This document shows positions 26,056-36,147 of a stretch of DNA of 64,000 bases, one piece after another; position 1 is the stretch's first letter; each line of letters opens with the position of its first letter. The notes below the pieces were generated by a model. The model did not search any database. It worked only from the letters and a program-made list of their open reading frames with translations, and had not been told where the DNA came from. The stretch is from Paenibacillus sp. PK3_47 (lineage in GTDB: Bacteria; Bacillota; Bacilli; Paenibacillales; Paenibacillaceae): positions 1 to 64,000 of the forward strand of contig NZ_CP026029.1 of NCBI RefSeq assembly GCF_023520895.1, given 5' to 3'. The position numbers were made by a program, and so were the translations under genes.

Positions 26056-26674
26056 TGTCGAACGGTACTCCTAATGCCTTGAAAATTTTCGGGAATGATT
26101 CCGGATCGGGAATCAGGAAAAACTGTCCTTCAATTTCATTGTTGCCTTCAAGGAATGTCGTGTCAATCAGCAGAGCGTCATCCCCCATTTGGCCAAACTG
26201 CAGCAGTCCGTAACCTAGTATTGCCCCGGCCATATCCATGGCAAGCGCAGGTACCGTTGGATACATGGAAAGTGAAGTGAAATCGGCAAGAGATGAGAGA
26301 TAGGAACCGGCAAGAATATTGCCGATTTCGCTGAGAGCAGACAGTTCCATCTCACCAAGCTCACCCTCACCCGTAATTTCAATACCTGCAATCCGGTTAA
26401 GCAGGTTCATGGCAGCTTCCGGAGCCAGTATGAAAAAGAGGTTGCCGGGAGCTTCGCCTTCAACACGCAGAAACACCGCGTATACCAGTTCTTCAGCGCC
26501 CCCGACCTTTTCGGTAATTTCTTCAAAGCTTAGAAGCTGAACCTTGGGAACCGCCATGTCGATCGGCTTGTCCAGGAGCTGTGATAACGCGGTGGCGGCA
26601 TTACCGGCTCCAATATTTCCGACTTCCTTAAGAACATCCATCTTGAAATCTTTGAAATTCTTAAATAGTTCCAC
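26048..26674 (-). CDS. cheC: CheC, CheY-P phosphatase and CheD partner
   Basis: 208 residues with two copies of the CheC/CheX/FliY active-site pattern E-x-x-N: LKEVGNIGAGNAATALSQLL near residue 15 and ALSEIGNILAGSYLSSLA near residue 115. It removes phosphate from CheY and inhibits CheD. The start is GTG at 26672-26674, 3 bp after cheW. Together with CheD and CheW it forms the B. subtilis-type adaptation branch, which proteobacteria of the E. coli type lack. Confidence 0.95.
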   Translation of the reverse strand: MELFKNFKDFKMDVLKEVGNIGAGNAATALSQLLDKPIDMAVPKVQLLSFEEITEKVGGAEELVYAVFLRVEGEAPGNLFFILAPEAAMNLLNRIAGIEITGEGELGEMELSALSEIGNILAGSYLSSLADFTSLSMYPTVPALAMDMAGAILGYGLLQFGQMGDDALLIDTTFLEGNNEIEGQFFLIPDPESFPKIFKALGVPFDND

Positions 26675-26677
26675 AGG

Positions 26678-27139
26678 TTATCCCTCTAGGCTTTCAAGCT
26701 GCACAATTTCGCTCTTGTTCAGGACCTCGGACAAATTAAGCATAATCAGCAGGCGATCCTCACCGATTTTGGCCACCCCGTCGAGATACTTTGCCTTAAT
26801 TCCGCCAACCACTTCAGGTGGAGTATCAATGGATTCCCGGTTCAAATCGATAACATCGTTAGCGGAGTCCACTATGAATCCTACTTCCATCTCGTTAACA
26901 TTTACAATGATAACACGGGTCTGGTCCGTATGCTCAGCTTCAGCAATTCCAAACCGGCCGCGCAGATCGATCACCGGAATCACGACACCGCGCAAATTGA
27001 TAACACCCTTGATAAAAGAGTATGTCTTCGGCACCCGTGTAATTGGCATCATGCGCTCAATCGTCTGGACTTTATCCACTTCAATCCCGTATTCTTCGTC
27101 ACTGAGCTTGAACACTATCACTTTGATATCTTCAGCCAT
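26678..27139 (-). CDS. cheW: CheW, chemotaxis coupling protein
   Basis: 153 residues, a single CheW (SH3-like) domain that bridges chemoreceptors and CheA in the polar arrays. Typical segments are VFKLSDEEYGIEVDKVQTIE at the start, GVINLRGVVIPVIDLRGRFG in the middle and VDSANDVIDLNRESID near the end. It lies 26 bp after cheA and immediately before cheC on the same strand. Confidence 0.96.
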   Translation of the reverse strand: MAEDIKVIVFKLSDEEYGIEVDKVQTIERMMPITRVPKTYSFIKGVINLRGVVIPVIDLRGRFGIAEAEHTDQTRVIIVNVNEMEVGFIVDSANDVIDLNRESIDTPPEVVGGIKAKYLDGVAKIGEDRLLIMLNLSEVLNKSEIVQLESLEG

Positions 27140-27165
27140 GATATGAACCTCCCTGTATAACCTTA

Positions 27166-29232
27166 TTATTTAATAAAAGCATTCGGATCTATAATTAGCG
27201 CAACCTGCCCGTCGCCAAGAATAGTCGCACCTGAAATCCCCTGAACCTCAGGCAGGTACTTGCCAAGATTCTTGATTACGATTTCGTTCTGGCCGATAAA
27301 ATCCTGCACAGCAAGCGCAACGAGACGCTCTCCTTTGCGGACGACCACAATTTCTGTTTCTTCTTCTGTACGCTCATCAAAATCCGGGACAGAGAAGAAC
27401 TTGCTGAGTGACAGCAGCGGTATGTGGGTGTTGCGGAACTCAATCATCTTGCTGCCGTGAATTTTACGGATCTGGTTCTGCTTGATAATTCCGGTCTCTA
27501 CTATAGAAGAAAGCGGAATAGCATATTTCTCAGAGCCGAGGCGGATCAGCATGGCGGCAATAATAGACAATGTGAGCGGAAGCTGCACCGAGAAGTTAGT
27601 GCCTTTGCCAGGTTTGGAATAGACAACCACATTCCCGCCCAATGAAGTGATCTTGGCTTTAACAACATCGAGCCCCACTCCGCGTCCGGACACATCTGAG
27701 ATAACCTCAGCGGTGCTGAACCCTGGTGCAAACAACAGCTGGATGGCTTCATCATCGGAGTATCCGGCAGCCTGTTCCTGGGTGAGAATCCCCTTTTTGA
27801 TAGCGGATTGCAGAATCTTCTGCGGCTGAATTCCGGCACCGTCATCCTCTATTTCAATAAACACGTGATTTCCGCTGTGGAAGGCCCGCAGATTTACTGT
27901 ACCGGTATCAGACTTGCCTGACGCCAGACGGTCCTGGATGGATTCAACGCCATGGTCGACTGCGTTGCGCAGCAAGTGAACCAGCGGATCCCCGATCTCA
28001 TCAATGACTGTACGGTCCAGTTCAGTCTCGGCACCCGTGATGACCAGATCAATCTTTTTGTCCAGAGATTTGGCCAGATCGCGGACCATGCGCGGAAAAC
28101 GGTTAAATACAGTATCGACCGGAACCATCCGCAGCTTCATAACAATATTCTGCAGGTCGCTGCTGACGCGTCCCATATGTTCTACAGTTTCTGTAAGATC
28201 GCTGTTCTGCACTTCCGAAGCTAGCTGCTCCAGCCGTACACGGTCAATCAGCAGCTCACTGAACAGGTTCATCAGCACATCCAGCCGCTCGATATCCACA
28301 CGGATCGTACGGGAAGGCGCGCCTCCGGTTCTGGCCGGTGCTGCTTTGGAAGCTTCTTCTTTAACCGGAGCTGAAGCAGGTACTGCTGCTGGTGCTGGTG
28401 CTGCTGAAGGTTCGGCCACTTGAACAGGTGCCTCAGCCGCAGCCGCCGTCATCCCCTGCCCCATCTGGGTCAATGTTTCCTGATCGAGGGCCACAGCTGT
28501 AACCTTCTCAATCTCCGACAGGTTCATGACCATCGACTGAATATCGCTTGCTTCCTTTTGGGTTATGTAATACAGAGAAAAACCATGATCGAATTTTTCC
28601 TGCTCTATATCCTGAACCGAAGGGAAGGATGTGACTACTTCTCCCGAACGTTCCAGGAGATCAAATACCATATATGCCCGCACAGCCTTTAGCTGGCAGT
28701 CTTTACGGATCGCTACATCAATGTACAGCACTTGATGGCCTTCCTGGATAGACTGTGAGAGAACCGAAAGCTGGAACTCATCCAGAAACGCAGCTGCTTC
28801 TGCAGTTGTCTGGGGTTCGGCAGCTGCAGAAGAACCAGCCGCTGAAGGCACCTCGCCGCGGACAATTGCCTGCAGAGAAGCCACAATAGCTGATACATCA
28901 GCCTTGCCCTCTCCCCCGCCTGTAATATCCTGGACCATGGACTCAAGAGCATCCAGGCTTTTAAACAAGGTATCGAAAATGAAATCCTGCATCTTCAGCT
29001 TGTTGTTACGCACCAGATCGAGAACATTCTCCATCTGATGGGTAAGGGACGCCAAATCCTCGAAGCCCATTGTGGCCGCCATGCCTTTTAAAGTGTGCGC
29101 TGAGCGGAAGATAACCTGAACAATACTCAGATCTTCAGGATTTGCCTCCAGCCCCATCATATTTTCATTCAATGACTGCAGATGATCATTTGACTCATCA
29201 ATAAACATGGATAAATATTGATTCATGTCCAT
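27166..29232 (-). CDS. cheA: CheA, chemotaxis histidine kinase
   Basis: 688 residues from the ATG at 29230-29232, chosen for the GGAGG 9 nt upstream and the conserved N-terminus (MDMNQYLSMFIDESNDHLQ). P1 carries the phosphorylated His46 (FRSAHTLKGMAATMGF). P2 (about 165-270) and an Ala/Pro/Ser-rich linker follow, then P3 dimerisation, the P4 kinase domain (LLRNAVDHG, DDGAGI, GRGVGLDVV) and the CheW-like P5. It phosphorylates CheY and CheB in response to receptor state. It is preceded by cheB and followed by cheW. Confidence 0.97.
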   Translation of the reverse strand: MDMNQYLSMFIDESNDHLQSLNENMMGLEANPEDLSIVQVIFRSAHTLKGMAATMGFEDLASLTHQMENVLDLVRNNKLKMQDFIFDTLFKSLDALESMVQDITGGGEGKADVSAIVASLQAIVRGEVPSAAGSSAAAEPQTTAEAAAFLDEFQLSVLSQSIQEGHQVLYIDVAIRKDCQLKAVRAYMVFDLLERSGEVVTSFPSVQDIEQEKFDHGFSLYYITQKEASDIQSMVMNLSEIEKVTAVALDQETLTQMGQGMTAAAAEAPVQVAEPSAAPAPAAVPASAPVKEEASKAAPARTGGAPSRTIRVDIERLDVLMNLFSELLIDRVRLEQLASEVQNSDLTETVEHMGRVSSDLQNIVMKLRMVPVDTVFNRFPRMVRDLAKSLDKKIDLVITGAETELDRTVIDEIGDPLVHLLRNAVDHGVESIQDRLASGKSDTGTVNLRAFHSGNHVFIEIEDDGAGIQPQKILQSAIKKGILTQEQAAGYSDDEAIQLLFAPGFSTAEVISDVSGRGVGLDVVKAKITSLGGNVVVYSKPGKGTNFSVQLPLTLSIIAAMLIRLGSEKYAIPLSSIVETGIIKQNQIRKIHGSKMIEFRNTHIPLLSLSKFFSVPDFDERTEEETEIVVVRKGERLVALAVQDFIGQNEIVIKNLGKYLPEVQGISGATILGDGQVALIIDPNAFIK

Positions 29233-29267
29233 AAGCGGGCACCTCCCCTTCAAGTTCAATATTCCAG

Positions 29268-30656
29268 TTATTTTACGGCTTGCACCAGTCTTGGAGCAAT
29301 TTCCGTGAGCGGCAGGATATGCCGGACACATTTCAGTTCCACCGCGGAACGCGGCATTCCGTATACGACGCAGGTTTCTTCACTCTCGGCAAAAGTTGAC
29401 GTTACTCCCGAATCATACAAAGCTTTCATCATTCTTGCGCCGTCACTGCCCATGCCAGTCATGATTACCGCATGCCGCTCCAGCTCAGTAAGCGGCAGCA
29501 GCGATTCGAACAGGGTATCCACGGAAGGACGATGTCCGTTGCGGGCTTCTTCATTGGACAGCTCAATCGCATACTGCCCTCCGGCCGCCTGCACCACCTT
29601 GACATGATGACCACCCGGAGCGATATAAGCTGCTCCCTGACGCAGAATCATGCCATGCTCGGCTTCGGCAACCTCAAGCGCACTGAAGGTGTTAAGCCGC
29701 TGGGCAAGCGATTTGGTAAAATTGGGCGGCATATGCTGTACAATAACAATTGGCGCCGGGAAATCAGCCGGTATATTTTCCAGGAATGCTTTGAGTGCCC
29801 TGGGCCCGCCAGTAGAACAGCCTAACGCCACAAGCTTACGGAGTCCCTTGGCTGCAGTACTGCGGTTCGTGGCAGGCGCAGGAGGTTCTATAAATGATCC
29901 TGCCAAAGCCCCAGTCACCGGTTTGTTATCCGGATCAGCCGGGCGGGCTTCATTCAGCGAACGGCTTTTCAATCTCTGGGAAGCTGGCTTCAGTAAACCA
30001 GAAGCTGGCTTATTTGAGCTTTTGGAACTTTTCAGGTCCACAGACTGTTTAGCAGTTGTCTTGGCGGCAGCCCCTTTGTGGGCAATATCCTTGGACAGCT
30101 GTGTAAGCTTGTCCGCTGCCTTGTTTATGCGTAAATCAGGCTCCTTATTTGTGTTTGCTGCTTTGGGTAACCTGGTATCGGCTGCAGGTGCCGGAAGAGG
30201 TGCCGGCGGCATCTCCGGGGGGGTGTAGGCATTAGCTCTCGCTTCACGCTGCTGGCGTGCCAGCATAGCTTCCTTCATCTGTTCCCGGAGTGATTCGCCT
30301 ACAGCAATAATATCCTGCGAGCTTGAAATCGACGGTTTGCGGATAAAATCGAAAGCTCCCGATTCCAGCGCCATAATCGTTTCCTTCATACCCTCTTCAT
30401 TAATACCGGACAGCATAATGACCGGGAGCGGACGCTGGCCCATAATCACTTTCAGGGCCTCCAGGCCGTTCATTTCCGGCATCTCCACGTCCATGGTCAC
30501 CAGATCAGGAGACAGCTGCTTCACCTTTTCAACAGCTTCCCGTCCGTTTGCAGCCGTAGCCGTAACCTGAAATTCAGGATCGTTTTCAATTAAATCGGAA
30601 ATGATTTTTCGCATAAATGCAGAATCATCCACAACCAAAACTTTATATGGTCCCAT
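29268..30656 (-). CDS. cheB: CheB, chemoreceptor methylesterase response regulator
   Basis: 462 residues. The receiver domain has DD at 10-11, the phosphorylated Asp56 (VTMDVEMPEMNG) and Lys107. The C-terminal esterase domain has the catalytic triad Ser281 (LGCSTGGPRALKAFL), His308 (VQHMPPNFT) and a late Asp (GMGSDGARMM). The linker between them (about residues 130-270, rich in Ala, Pro, Lys and Ser) is roughly 100 residues longer than in the 357-residue B. subtilis protein. It demethylates receptors once phosphorylated by CheA. It precedes cheA by 35 bp. Confidence 0.96.
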   Translation of the reverse strand: MGPYKVLVVDDSAFMRKIISDLIENDPEFQVTATAANGREAVEKVKQLSPDLVTMDVEMPEMNGLEALKVIMGQRPLPVIMLSGINEEGMKETIMALESGAFDFIRKPSISSSQDIIAVGESLREQMKEAMLARQQREARANAYTPPEMPPAPLPAPAADTRLPKAANTNKEPDLRINKAADKLTQLSKDIAHKGAAAKTTAKQSVDLKSSKSSNKPASGLLKPASQRLKSRSLNEARPADPDNKPVTGALAGSFIEPPAPATNRSTAAKGLRKLVALGCSTGGPRALKAFLENIPADFPAPIVIVQHMPPNFTKSLAQRLNTFSALEVAEAEHGMILRQGAAYIAPGGHHVKVVQAAGGQYAIELSNEEARNGHRPSVDTLFESLLPLTELERHAVIMTGMGSDGARMMKALYDSGVTSTFAESEETCVVYGMPRSAVELKCVRHILPLTEIAPRLVQAVK

Positions 30657-30690
30657 ATCATTTCCACCTCTGCCCTCTAATTCAGAACAA

Positions 30691-31572
30691 TTACTGTTTC
30701 CGCTTCAACCACTTGCTGATAAATCCCTTGATGCCCTGTACCCTGGTTGTTTCCGCCGAATCAACGGCCAGATAGCTAAGCGCCAGCCGGTGCACGTCTT
30801 TGGCTGCTGCACTGTTCGGAAAAGCCACTGAGAATGGAACCTGTTTCTTTACTGCCTGAACTACATGAGCGTCACTGCTTATATGTCCCAGAAAAGAAAT
30901 GTCCAGCTGCAAAAACCGGCTGGCTGCCATACGGATTTTGTCACTGGTAGCCCTGGCCTCCTTCTCATCCCCCGCCTGGTTCACGATGAGTTTAAAAGAA
31001 ACATCGGGATGAGAGTTATTGACTACCTTAATCAGTGCGTAAGCATCCGTTATGGCGGTAGGCTCAGGTGTTGTTACTACCAGGCAGTCATCTGCAGACG
31101 TTATAAATTTCATCGTCTCTTTGGAAAGCCCTGCACCTGTATCGAAAAGGATAAAGTCCATGGTGTCGGCGATTTGTGCAATCTGTGCCGTAAAGTAGTT
31201 CAAATCCGATTCAGATAAGGAAAATAATTCGTCCATTCCTGAGCCCCCTGCAATAAAAGGAAGGTCGCCCGGTCCTGTCTGAATAATTTTGCTGATATCG
31301 GCCTCTCTTTTCAGTAAATGATACAGATTGTACTTAGCTGACACACCCATAAGCACATCTATATTCGCCATTCCGATATCAGCATCGAATAAAAGCACCT
31401 TTTTGCCCATCGCCTTCAGCGCCAGAGCAAAGTTAAGCGTAAAATTCGATTTGCCGACACCGCCTTTTCCGCTGCATACGGTAATGATTCTGGCAGACGC
31501 ACCGGATTCGGATATCTTCTTATTATCCTTCCCGGAGACAAGCTGTCTCAGGGATTGAGCCTGATCCATCAT
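30691..31572 (-). CDS. flhG: FlhG (YlxH), MinD-like ATPase controlling flagellar number/placement
   Basis: 293 residues of the MinD/ParA type with the deviant Walker A CSGKGGVGKSNFTL (about residues 33-46), the FDADIGMANIDVLMG switch and FDTGAGLSKE. The N-terminus has the QAQSLRQLV element that in FlhG activates the FlhF GTPase, and the C-terminus ends in a basic amphipathic stretch (GFISKWLKRKQ) suited to membrane binding. With FlhF it sets flagellar pattern and C-ring assembly. Its start overlaps the flhF stop by 4 bp. Confidence 0.94.
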   Translation of the reverse strand: MMDQAQSLRQLVSGKDNKKISESGASARIITVCSGKGGVGKSNFTLNFALALKAMGKKVLLFDADIGMANIDVLMGVSAKYNLYHLLKREADISKIIQTGPGDLPFIAGGSGMDELFSLSESDLNYFTAQIAQIADTMDFILFDTGAGLSKETMKFITSADDCLVVTTPEPTAITDAYALIKVVNNSHPDVSFKLIVNQAGDEKEARATSDKIRMAASRFLQLDISFLGHISSDAHVVQAVKKQVPFSVAFPNSAAAKDVHRLALSYLAVDSAETTRVQGIKGFISKWLKRKQ

Positions 31573-32981
31573 GCGCCTCCTGTTCCCAGCAGCATTCCGG
31601 TTAACTGCTCTTTACTGGCCATGAGCAGATCATCAGGCACATTCTGTCCGTTCGCCAGATAGGAGAGCTGCAAAGGAAAGTCATTCAGAACATTAAAGAG
31701 CGGGCCGCAGCTTCCCGTTTCGTCCAGCTTTGTAAAAATGACTTTGTCCAGCTGATACCGTCCGAAATGCTCGGCAATCGTCTTCATGTCTCTGCTCTTT
31801 GATGTCATGCTCAGTACCAGGAAGGTCTCGCTCTTCAGCTCCTTGGCAAGCAGGCTCTGTAGTTCGGCTACAAGCATCTCGTTGCGGTAATTGCGGCCTG
31901 CTGTATCCATGAGGACCAGATCACAGCTCTCCAGGCGGAACATGGCTCTTTGCAGATCTCCGGGAGACTGCACTACCTCTAATGGAATGTTCAGGATTGC
32001 CGCATAAGTGCGCAGCTGCTCTACCGCCGATATTCTGTACGTATCCGAAGTGATCAACCCGACTTTCCGGCCCTGCTTGAACAGCTGTTCTGCAGCAAGC
32101 TTGGCAATGGTTGTCGTCTTGCCGACTCCTGTAGGTCCGGCGATATACACGATCCGTGTATCGGCGGCGATACCTCCGGCTATTCTTCCGGTCAGAAAGT
32201 CATTTACCTGTTCCAGCAGCCTGTCACCAAATTGTTCCTCGCTCCACGTACGGCCTTCGTCATTCCAGCGGTCAAACACATTGTTGATCCATTCATCGAC
32301 AAGTACCGCGTCCGTCTCCTGCTCAATTAACCGCGTTTTGAGCTGTTCCAGCCTGTCAGGCAATTCAGCACCGCTTGTCGAATACCGGGCGATGCGCTCC
32401 ATCCAGTGCTTCATATCCCTGATCTCGCGGAGCACATCGCTTTCCAGAGCCGAGGAAACTGCAGGACTGAGTTCAGCCCCGAGACTCTCGTGAAGAGCAG
32501 TCAAGGAAGCGCTCTTCTCCTTAACAGACGCAGCAGGAGCAGCATCCGGTTCATGGCTTATAGTACCGGTATCTTCCTTCACTTCTTCAGGTGCTGACAG
32601 AACGGCAACAGTGCTCCGGTTCTCTGCGGCGCCGTTAGCTTCAGCTATAGCTGCTGCTACTTCAGCGTAAGTCCGGTTATCCGTCTGCTCTTTGGCACCC
32701 TGGACCGGAGGAGACGATGCTGTCACCGCCTTTTGATAGGCCTGCGGAACTGCACTGCGCGGTACACTTAGCGGCTGAGCCGGAGGTGCTGCAGGAGCAG
32801 CCGGCTTCCGGACTTCCTCAACCGCAGCAACCACTTCTATTTTCTTTTTTTTGAACATGCCCATAAATCCGCCGACCTTGACTTCCTTGGTGCTCAGAAT
32901 AACAGCATCGCTACCAAGCTCGTTGCGAATGGAATGCATGGCGTCAGGCATCGTATCGACCACATAACGCTTCACTCTCAT
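31569..32981 (-). CDS. flhF: FlhF, SRP-type GTPase for flagellar placement
   Basis: 470 residues in the B-N-G layout. The B domain starts VKRYVVDTMPDAMHSIRNEL and contains the basic MFKKKKIEV segment. A long Ala/Pro/Val/Glu linker covers about residues 60-170, and the NG domain has the P loop [24 protein letters not shown] and the TKLDET guanine motif. GTP-bound FlhF dimers sit at the membrane and mark where the basal body forms. Start overlaps flhA by 4 bp and its stop overlaps flhG by 4 bp. Confidence 0.95.
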   Translation of the reverse strand: MRVKRYVVDTMPDAMHSIRNELGSDAVILSTKEVKVGGFMGMFKKKKIEVVAAVEEVRKPAAPAAPPAQPLSVPRSAVPQAYQKAVTASSPPVQGAKEQTDNRTYAEVAAAIAEANGAAENRSTVAVLSAPEEVKEDTGTISHEPDAAPAASVKEKSASLTALHESLGAELSPAVSSALESDVLREIRDMKHWMERIARYSTSGAELPDRLEQLKTRLIEQETDAVLVDEWINNVFDRWNDEGRTWSEEQFGDRLLEQVNDFLTGRIAGGIAADTRIVYIAGPTGVGKTTTIAKLAAEQLFKQGRKVGLITSDTYRISAVEQLRTYAAILNIPLEVVQSPGDLQRAMFRLESCDLVLMDTAGRNYRNEMLVAELQSLLAKELKSETFLVLSMTSKSRDMKTIAEHFGRYQLDKVIFTKLDETGSCGPLFNVLNDFPLQLSYLANGQNVPDDLLMASKEQLTGMLLGTGGA

Positions 32982-35011
32982 AAGTTCACCACTCCAACGC
33001 TTTGAATTTCAATATTTGGCTCCAGCTCACTGTAAGACAGCACCGGAATATCCTGCATCGTGCGCTCTATGACCTGCCGCAGGTACATGCGGATCGTCGG
33101 AGAAGTCAGCACAATCGGCTGCTGGCCCGACTGCAGTAAGCGGTTGATCTGCTCGGTAAGCCGCTGATACACCGTTTGCGTGGATACCGGATCCAGCGCC
33201 AGATAGCTGCCCTGCTCCGTTTGCTGCACACTTTCGGATATTTTTTTCTCCAGATTAGGACCTACTGTTATCACGCGCAATGTTTCACCAGTCTGGGAAT
33301 ATTGCTGGGTAATCTGTCTGGATAACGACTGGCGTACATACTCGGTCAGAATGTCCGGGTCTTTGGTATAAGTGCCGTAATCAGCCAGAGTCTCAAAGAT
33401 GGTCACCAGATCGCGTACAGAAATTTTTTCCCGCAGCAGCTTGGCAAGCACCTTCTGGATATCACCTACCGCAAGGACTGACGGGATAAGTTCATCCACA
33501 AGCACCGGATAGTTCTCGCGGAGATTGTCGACCAGCTGTTTCGTCTCCTGACGTCCAAGCAGCTCGTGCCCGTAACGCTTAATCAGCTCTGTCAAATGTG
33601 TTGCCACGACAGAAGGCGGATCAACCACGGTATAACCCGACAGCTCTGCCCGTTCCTTGACCGATTCATCGATCCAGAGTGCAGGCAACCCGAAAGAGGG
33701 TTCAACCGTTTCAATACCATGAATCGACTCGTCATCATACCCGGGACTCATGGCAAGATAGTGATTAAGTAATAATTCACCACCGCCGACGACATTTCCT
33801 TTTATTTTTATGATATATTCATTCGGTTTTAGTTGAATATTGTCGCGAATGCGAATTACCGGTACGACAAGTCCCATTTCAAGTGCACATTGCCGTCTGA
33901 TCATAATAATCCGGTCAAGCAAATCGCCTCCTTGTCCTGTATCGGCCAGAGGGATAAGCCCGTATCCGAATTCAAATTCGATAGGATCTACAGTCAGCAG
34001 ATTAATGACGCTCTCCGGACTGCGCACTTCTTCGATCTGCTTCTCCTCAACAAGCTGTTCTTCGGCAATCTGCTGGCGGTTCGCTTTTTGACTCATTGAA
34101 TACGCGGCATATCCCAGCAAAAGAGCCAGCGGAAGCGTCGACATTACTGTAATCGGTGTAAAGAAGCCCAGAAAAGCAATCGTTACAGCGACGATATAGA
34201 GAAGCTTCGGATACGACATCAGCTGTGCTGTCAAATCCTCTGCCAGATTCCCTTCAGATGCAGCCCGGGTAACGATCAGACCTGCAGCCGTTGAAATCAG
34301 CAGCGCAGGGATTTGGCTGACGAGTCCGTCACCAATGGTCATGACGGAATAAGTCGACAGGGCCTCTGCAAACTCCATGTCATGAACCATGATTCCGATT
34401 ATAAAACCGCCGATCAGGTTGATAAAGAGGATAATGATACTGGCAATTGCATCCCCTTTGACGAATTTACTGGCACCGTCCATTGCCCCGAAGAAGTCGG
34501 CTTCACGTTCAACATTGCGCCGGCGTTCCCGAGCCTGCTGCTCATTGATCATCCCTGCATTCAGGTCAGCATCGATACTCATCTGTTTACCGGGCATTGC
34601 ATCCAGAGTAAATCTGGCGCCTACCTCGGCAACACGCTCCGAGCCTTTGGTAATAACGATAAACTGCACAACGACCAGGATCAGAAAGACAATGAATCCG
34701 ATCGCAATTTGTCCCCCGGCAATCCAGCTGCCGAACGTCGCCACAACCTCACCCGCATGACCGTCTTTTAGGATCAGTTTGGTAGTTGAGATATTCAGTG
34801 CTAGGCGGAACAGTGTTGTGATCAATAACAAGGAAGGAAATATCGAAAACTGCAGCGGATCTTTGGTGTTCATTGCAACCAATACAATTGTAAGTGCTAT
34901 TGAAATATTAACAATAAGCAGTAAATCCAGAAGCCATGCCGGGATGGGCAGAATCATCATAAGCACAATGCCTATAACACCCAAAAGAACCGTTAGATCT
35001 CTAGCTTTCAA
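32978..35011 (-). CDS. flhA: FlhA, flagellar type III export gate protein
   Basis: 677 residues. The N-terminal half has about eight membrane helices and the cytoplasmic loop signature of the FHIPEP family (READFFGAMDGASKFVKGDA); the C-terminal half is the cytoplasmic chaperone-docking ring domain, ending QSVGVVNL. It forms the nonameric export gate under the MS ring. The start is TTG at 35009-35011 with GGAGG 9 nt upstream. It lies between flhB and flhF. Confidence 0.97.
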   Translation of the reverse strand: MKARDLTVLLGVIGIVLMMILPIPAWLLDLLLIVNISIALTIVLVAMNTKDPLQFSIFPSLLLITTLFRLALNISTTKLILKDGHAGEVVATFGSWIAGGQIAIGFIVFLILVVVQFIVITKGSERVAEVGARFTLDAMPGKQMSIDADLNAGMINEQQARERRRNVEREADFFGAMDGASKFVKGDAIASIIILFINLIGGFIIGIMVHDMEFAEALSTYSVMTIGDGLVSQIPALLISTAAGLIVTRAASEGNLAEDLTAQLMSYPKLLYIVAVTIAFLGFFTPITVMSTLPLALLLGYAAYSMSQKANRQQIAEEQLVEEKQIEEVRSPESVINLLTVDPIEFEFGYGLIPLADTGQGGDLLDRIIMIRRQCALEMGLVVPVIRIRDNIQLKPNEYIIKIKGNVVGGGELLLNHYLAMSPGYDDESIHGIETVEPSFGLPALWIDESVKERAELSGYTVVDPPSVVATHLTELIKRYGHELLGRQETKQLVDNLRENYPVLVDELIPSVLAVGDIQKVLAKLLREKISVRDLVTIFETLADYGTYTKDPDILTEYVRQSLSRQITQQYSQTGETLRVITVGPNLEKKISESVQQTEQGSYLALDPVSTQTVYQRLTEQINRLLQSGQQPIVLTSPTIRMYLRQVIERTMQDIPVLSYSELEPNIEIQSVGVVNL

Positions 35012-35031
35012 TGCCCTTAACCTCCCCCGGC

Positions 35032-36126
35032 TTATTTCCTTTTGCCTTTAAGCTTGTATACATAGGCCAGCACTTCGGCAACTGCCTGGAACAGATCACC
35101 CGGAACAACGTCTCCGATTTCTGCCCTTTGAAATAACGCCCGTGCCAGCGGCTTATTCTCAATAGTTACAACTCCATGCTCCTTGGCCATCTCCCTTATG
35201 CGCAGTGCAACATAATCCTGGCCTTTAGCGACAATTTGCGGAGCCTCCATTTGGGAACCGTCATATTTCAATGCAACTGCAAAGTGGGTAGGGTTCGTGA
35301 TGACAACATCCGCCTTCGGCACATCCTGCATCATCCGCTGCATCGCCATCCTGCGCTGCCTTTCCCTGATCTTCCCTTTAATAATCGGGTCGCCTTCCAT
35401 CTTCTTGTACTCATCCTTGATGTCCTGCTTGGACATCTTCAGGCTTTTCTCGTGCTCGTATTTCTGATACATATAATCAAGAATAGCCATAATGAACAGG
35501 GCAACCCCCATCTTAATGCCAAGACTCATGGTCATATCTGCAGCAAAACGGTAAACCCCTTCTGCGTTAACATGGGATAAGGATGCAAAGCTGTTCTTCT
35601 CACCCCAAAGCGTGGAATATACAAGATAAGCTATAATCAGCAGCTTGAGGATCGATTTAAGAAATTCTACAAACGAACGCATGGAGAAAATATTTTTAAA
35701 CCCTTTAATCGGGTTCATCTTGCTGAACTTTGGAGTAACACCTTCGCCATTAAGCATAAACCCTACCTGAGCATAATTAACAACAAGTGCAAGTATGAAG
35801 GTAATGGCCAGCATCGGGGCAAGCAGAATCAGAATTTGCAGGCCGTATTCATTGAACATTTTGGCCACATTCTCGGGAGTAACCTCCATGCTCATCCGGT
35901 TCTGAAAAACATCCATGTACAGCGCCATAAAGCGGTCCTTCATAAAACTTCCGAACACGGATAAACTGATCAGTGCGGCCAATAATACAACAGCACCGGA
36001 CATCTCCGCACTTTTGGCCACCTGACCCTTTTTGCGGGCATCCTGCCGCTTCTTCGGGGTGGCTTTTTCCGTCTTATCGCCGCCGAAGTACTGGAGATCC
36101 AGTTTATAACGTCTTGTCTCAGGCAT
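35032..36126 (-). CDS. flhB: FlhB, export switch protein
   Basis: 364 residues from the ATG at 36124-36126 (MPETRRYKLDLQYFGGDKTE), which has AAGGAG 7 nt upstream; a GTG seven codons earlier directly follows fliR but lacks a site. KTEKATPKKRQDARKKGQV is the family hallmark, four membrane helices follow, and the cytoplasmic domain holds the autocleavage site NPTH (VVITNPTHFAVALKYD). Cleavage there switches secretion from rod/hook to filament substrates. Confidence 0.97.
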   Translation of the reverse strand: MPETRRYKLDLQYFGGDKTEKATPKKRQDARKKGQVAKSAEMSGAVVLLAALISLSVFGSFMKDRFMALYMDVFQNRMSMEVTPENVAKMFNEYGLQILILLAPMLAITFILALVVNYAQVGFMLNGEGVTPKFSKMNPIKGFKNIFSMRSFVEFLKSILKLLIIAYLVYSTLWGEKNSFASLSHVNAEGVYRFAADMTMSLGIKMGVALFIMAILDYMYQKYEHEKSLKMSKQDIKDEYKKMEGDPIIKGKIRERQRRMAMQRMMQDVPKADVVITNPTHFAVALKYDGSQMEAPQIVAKGQDYVALRIREMAKEHGVVTIENKPLARALFQRAEIGDVVPGDLFQAVAEVLAYVYKLKGKRK

Positions 36127-36147
36127 AACACTTCTCCTTACAGTCAC

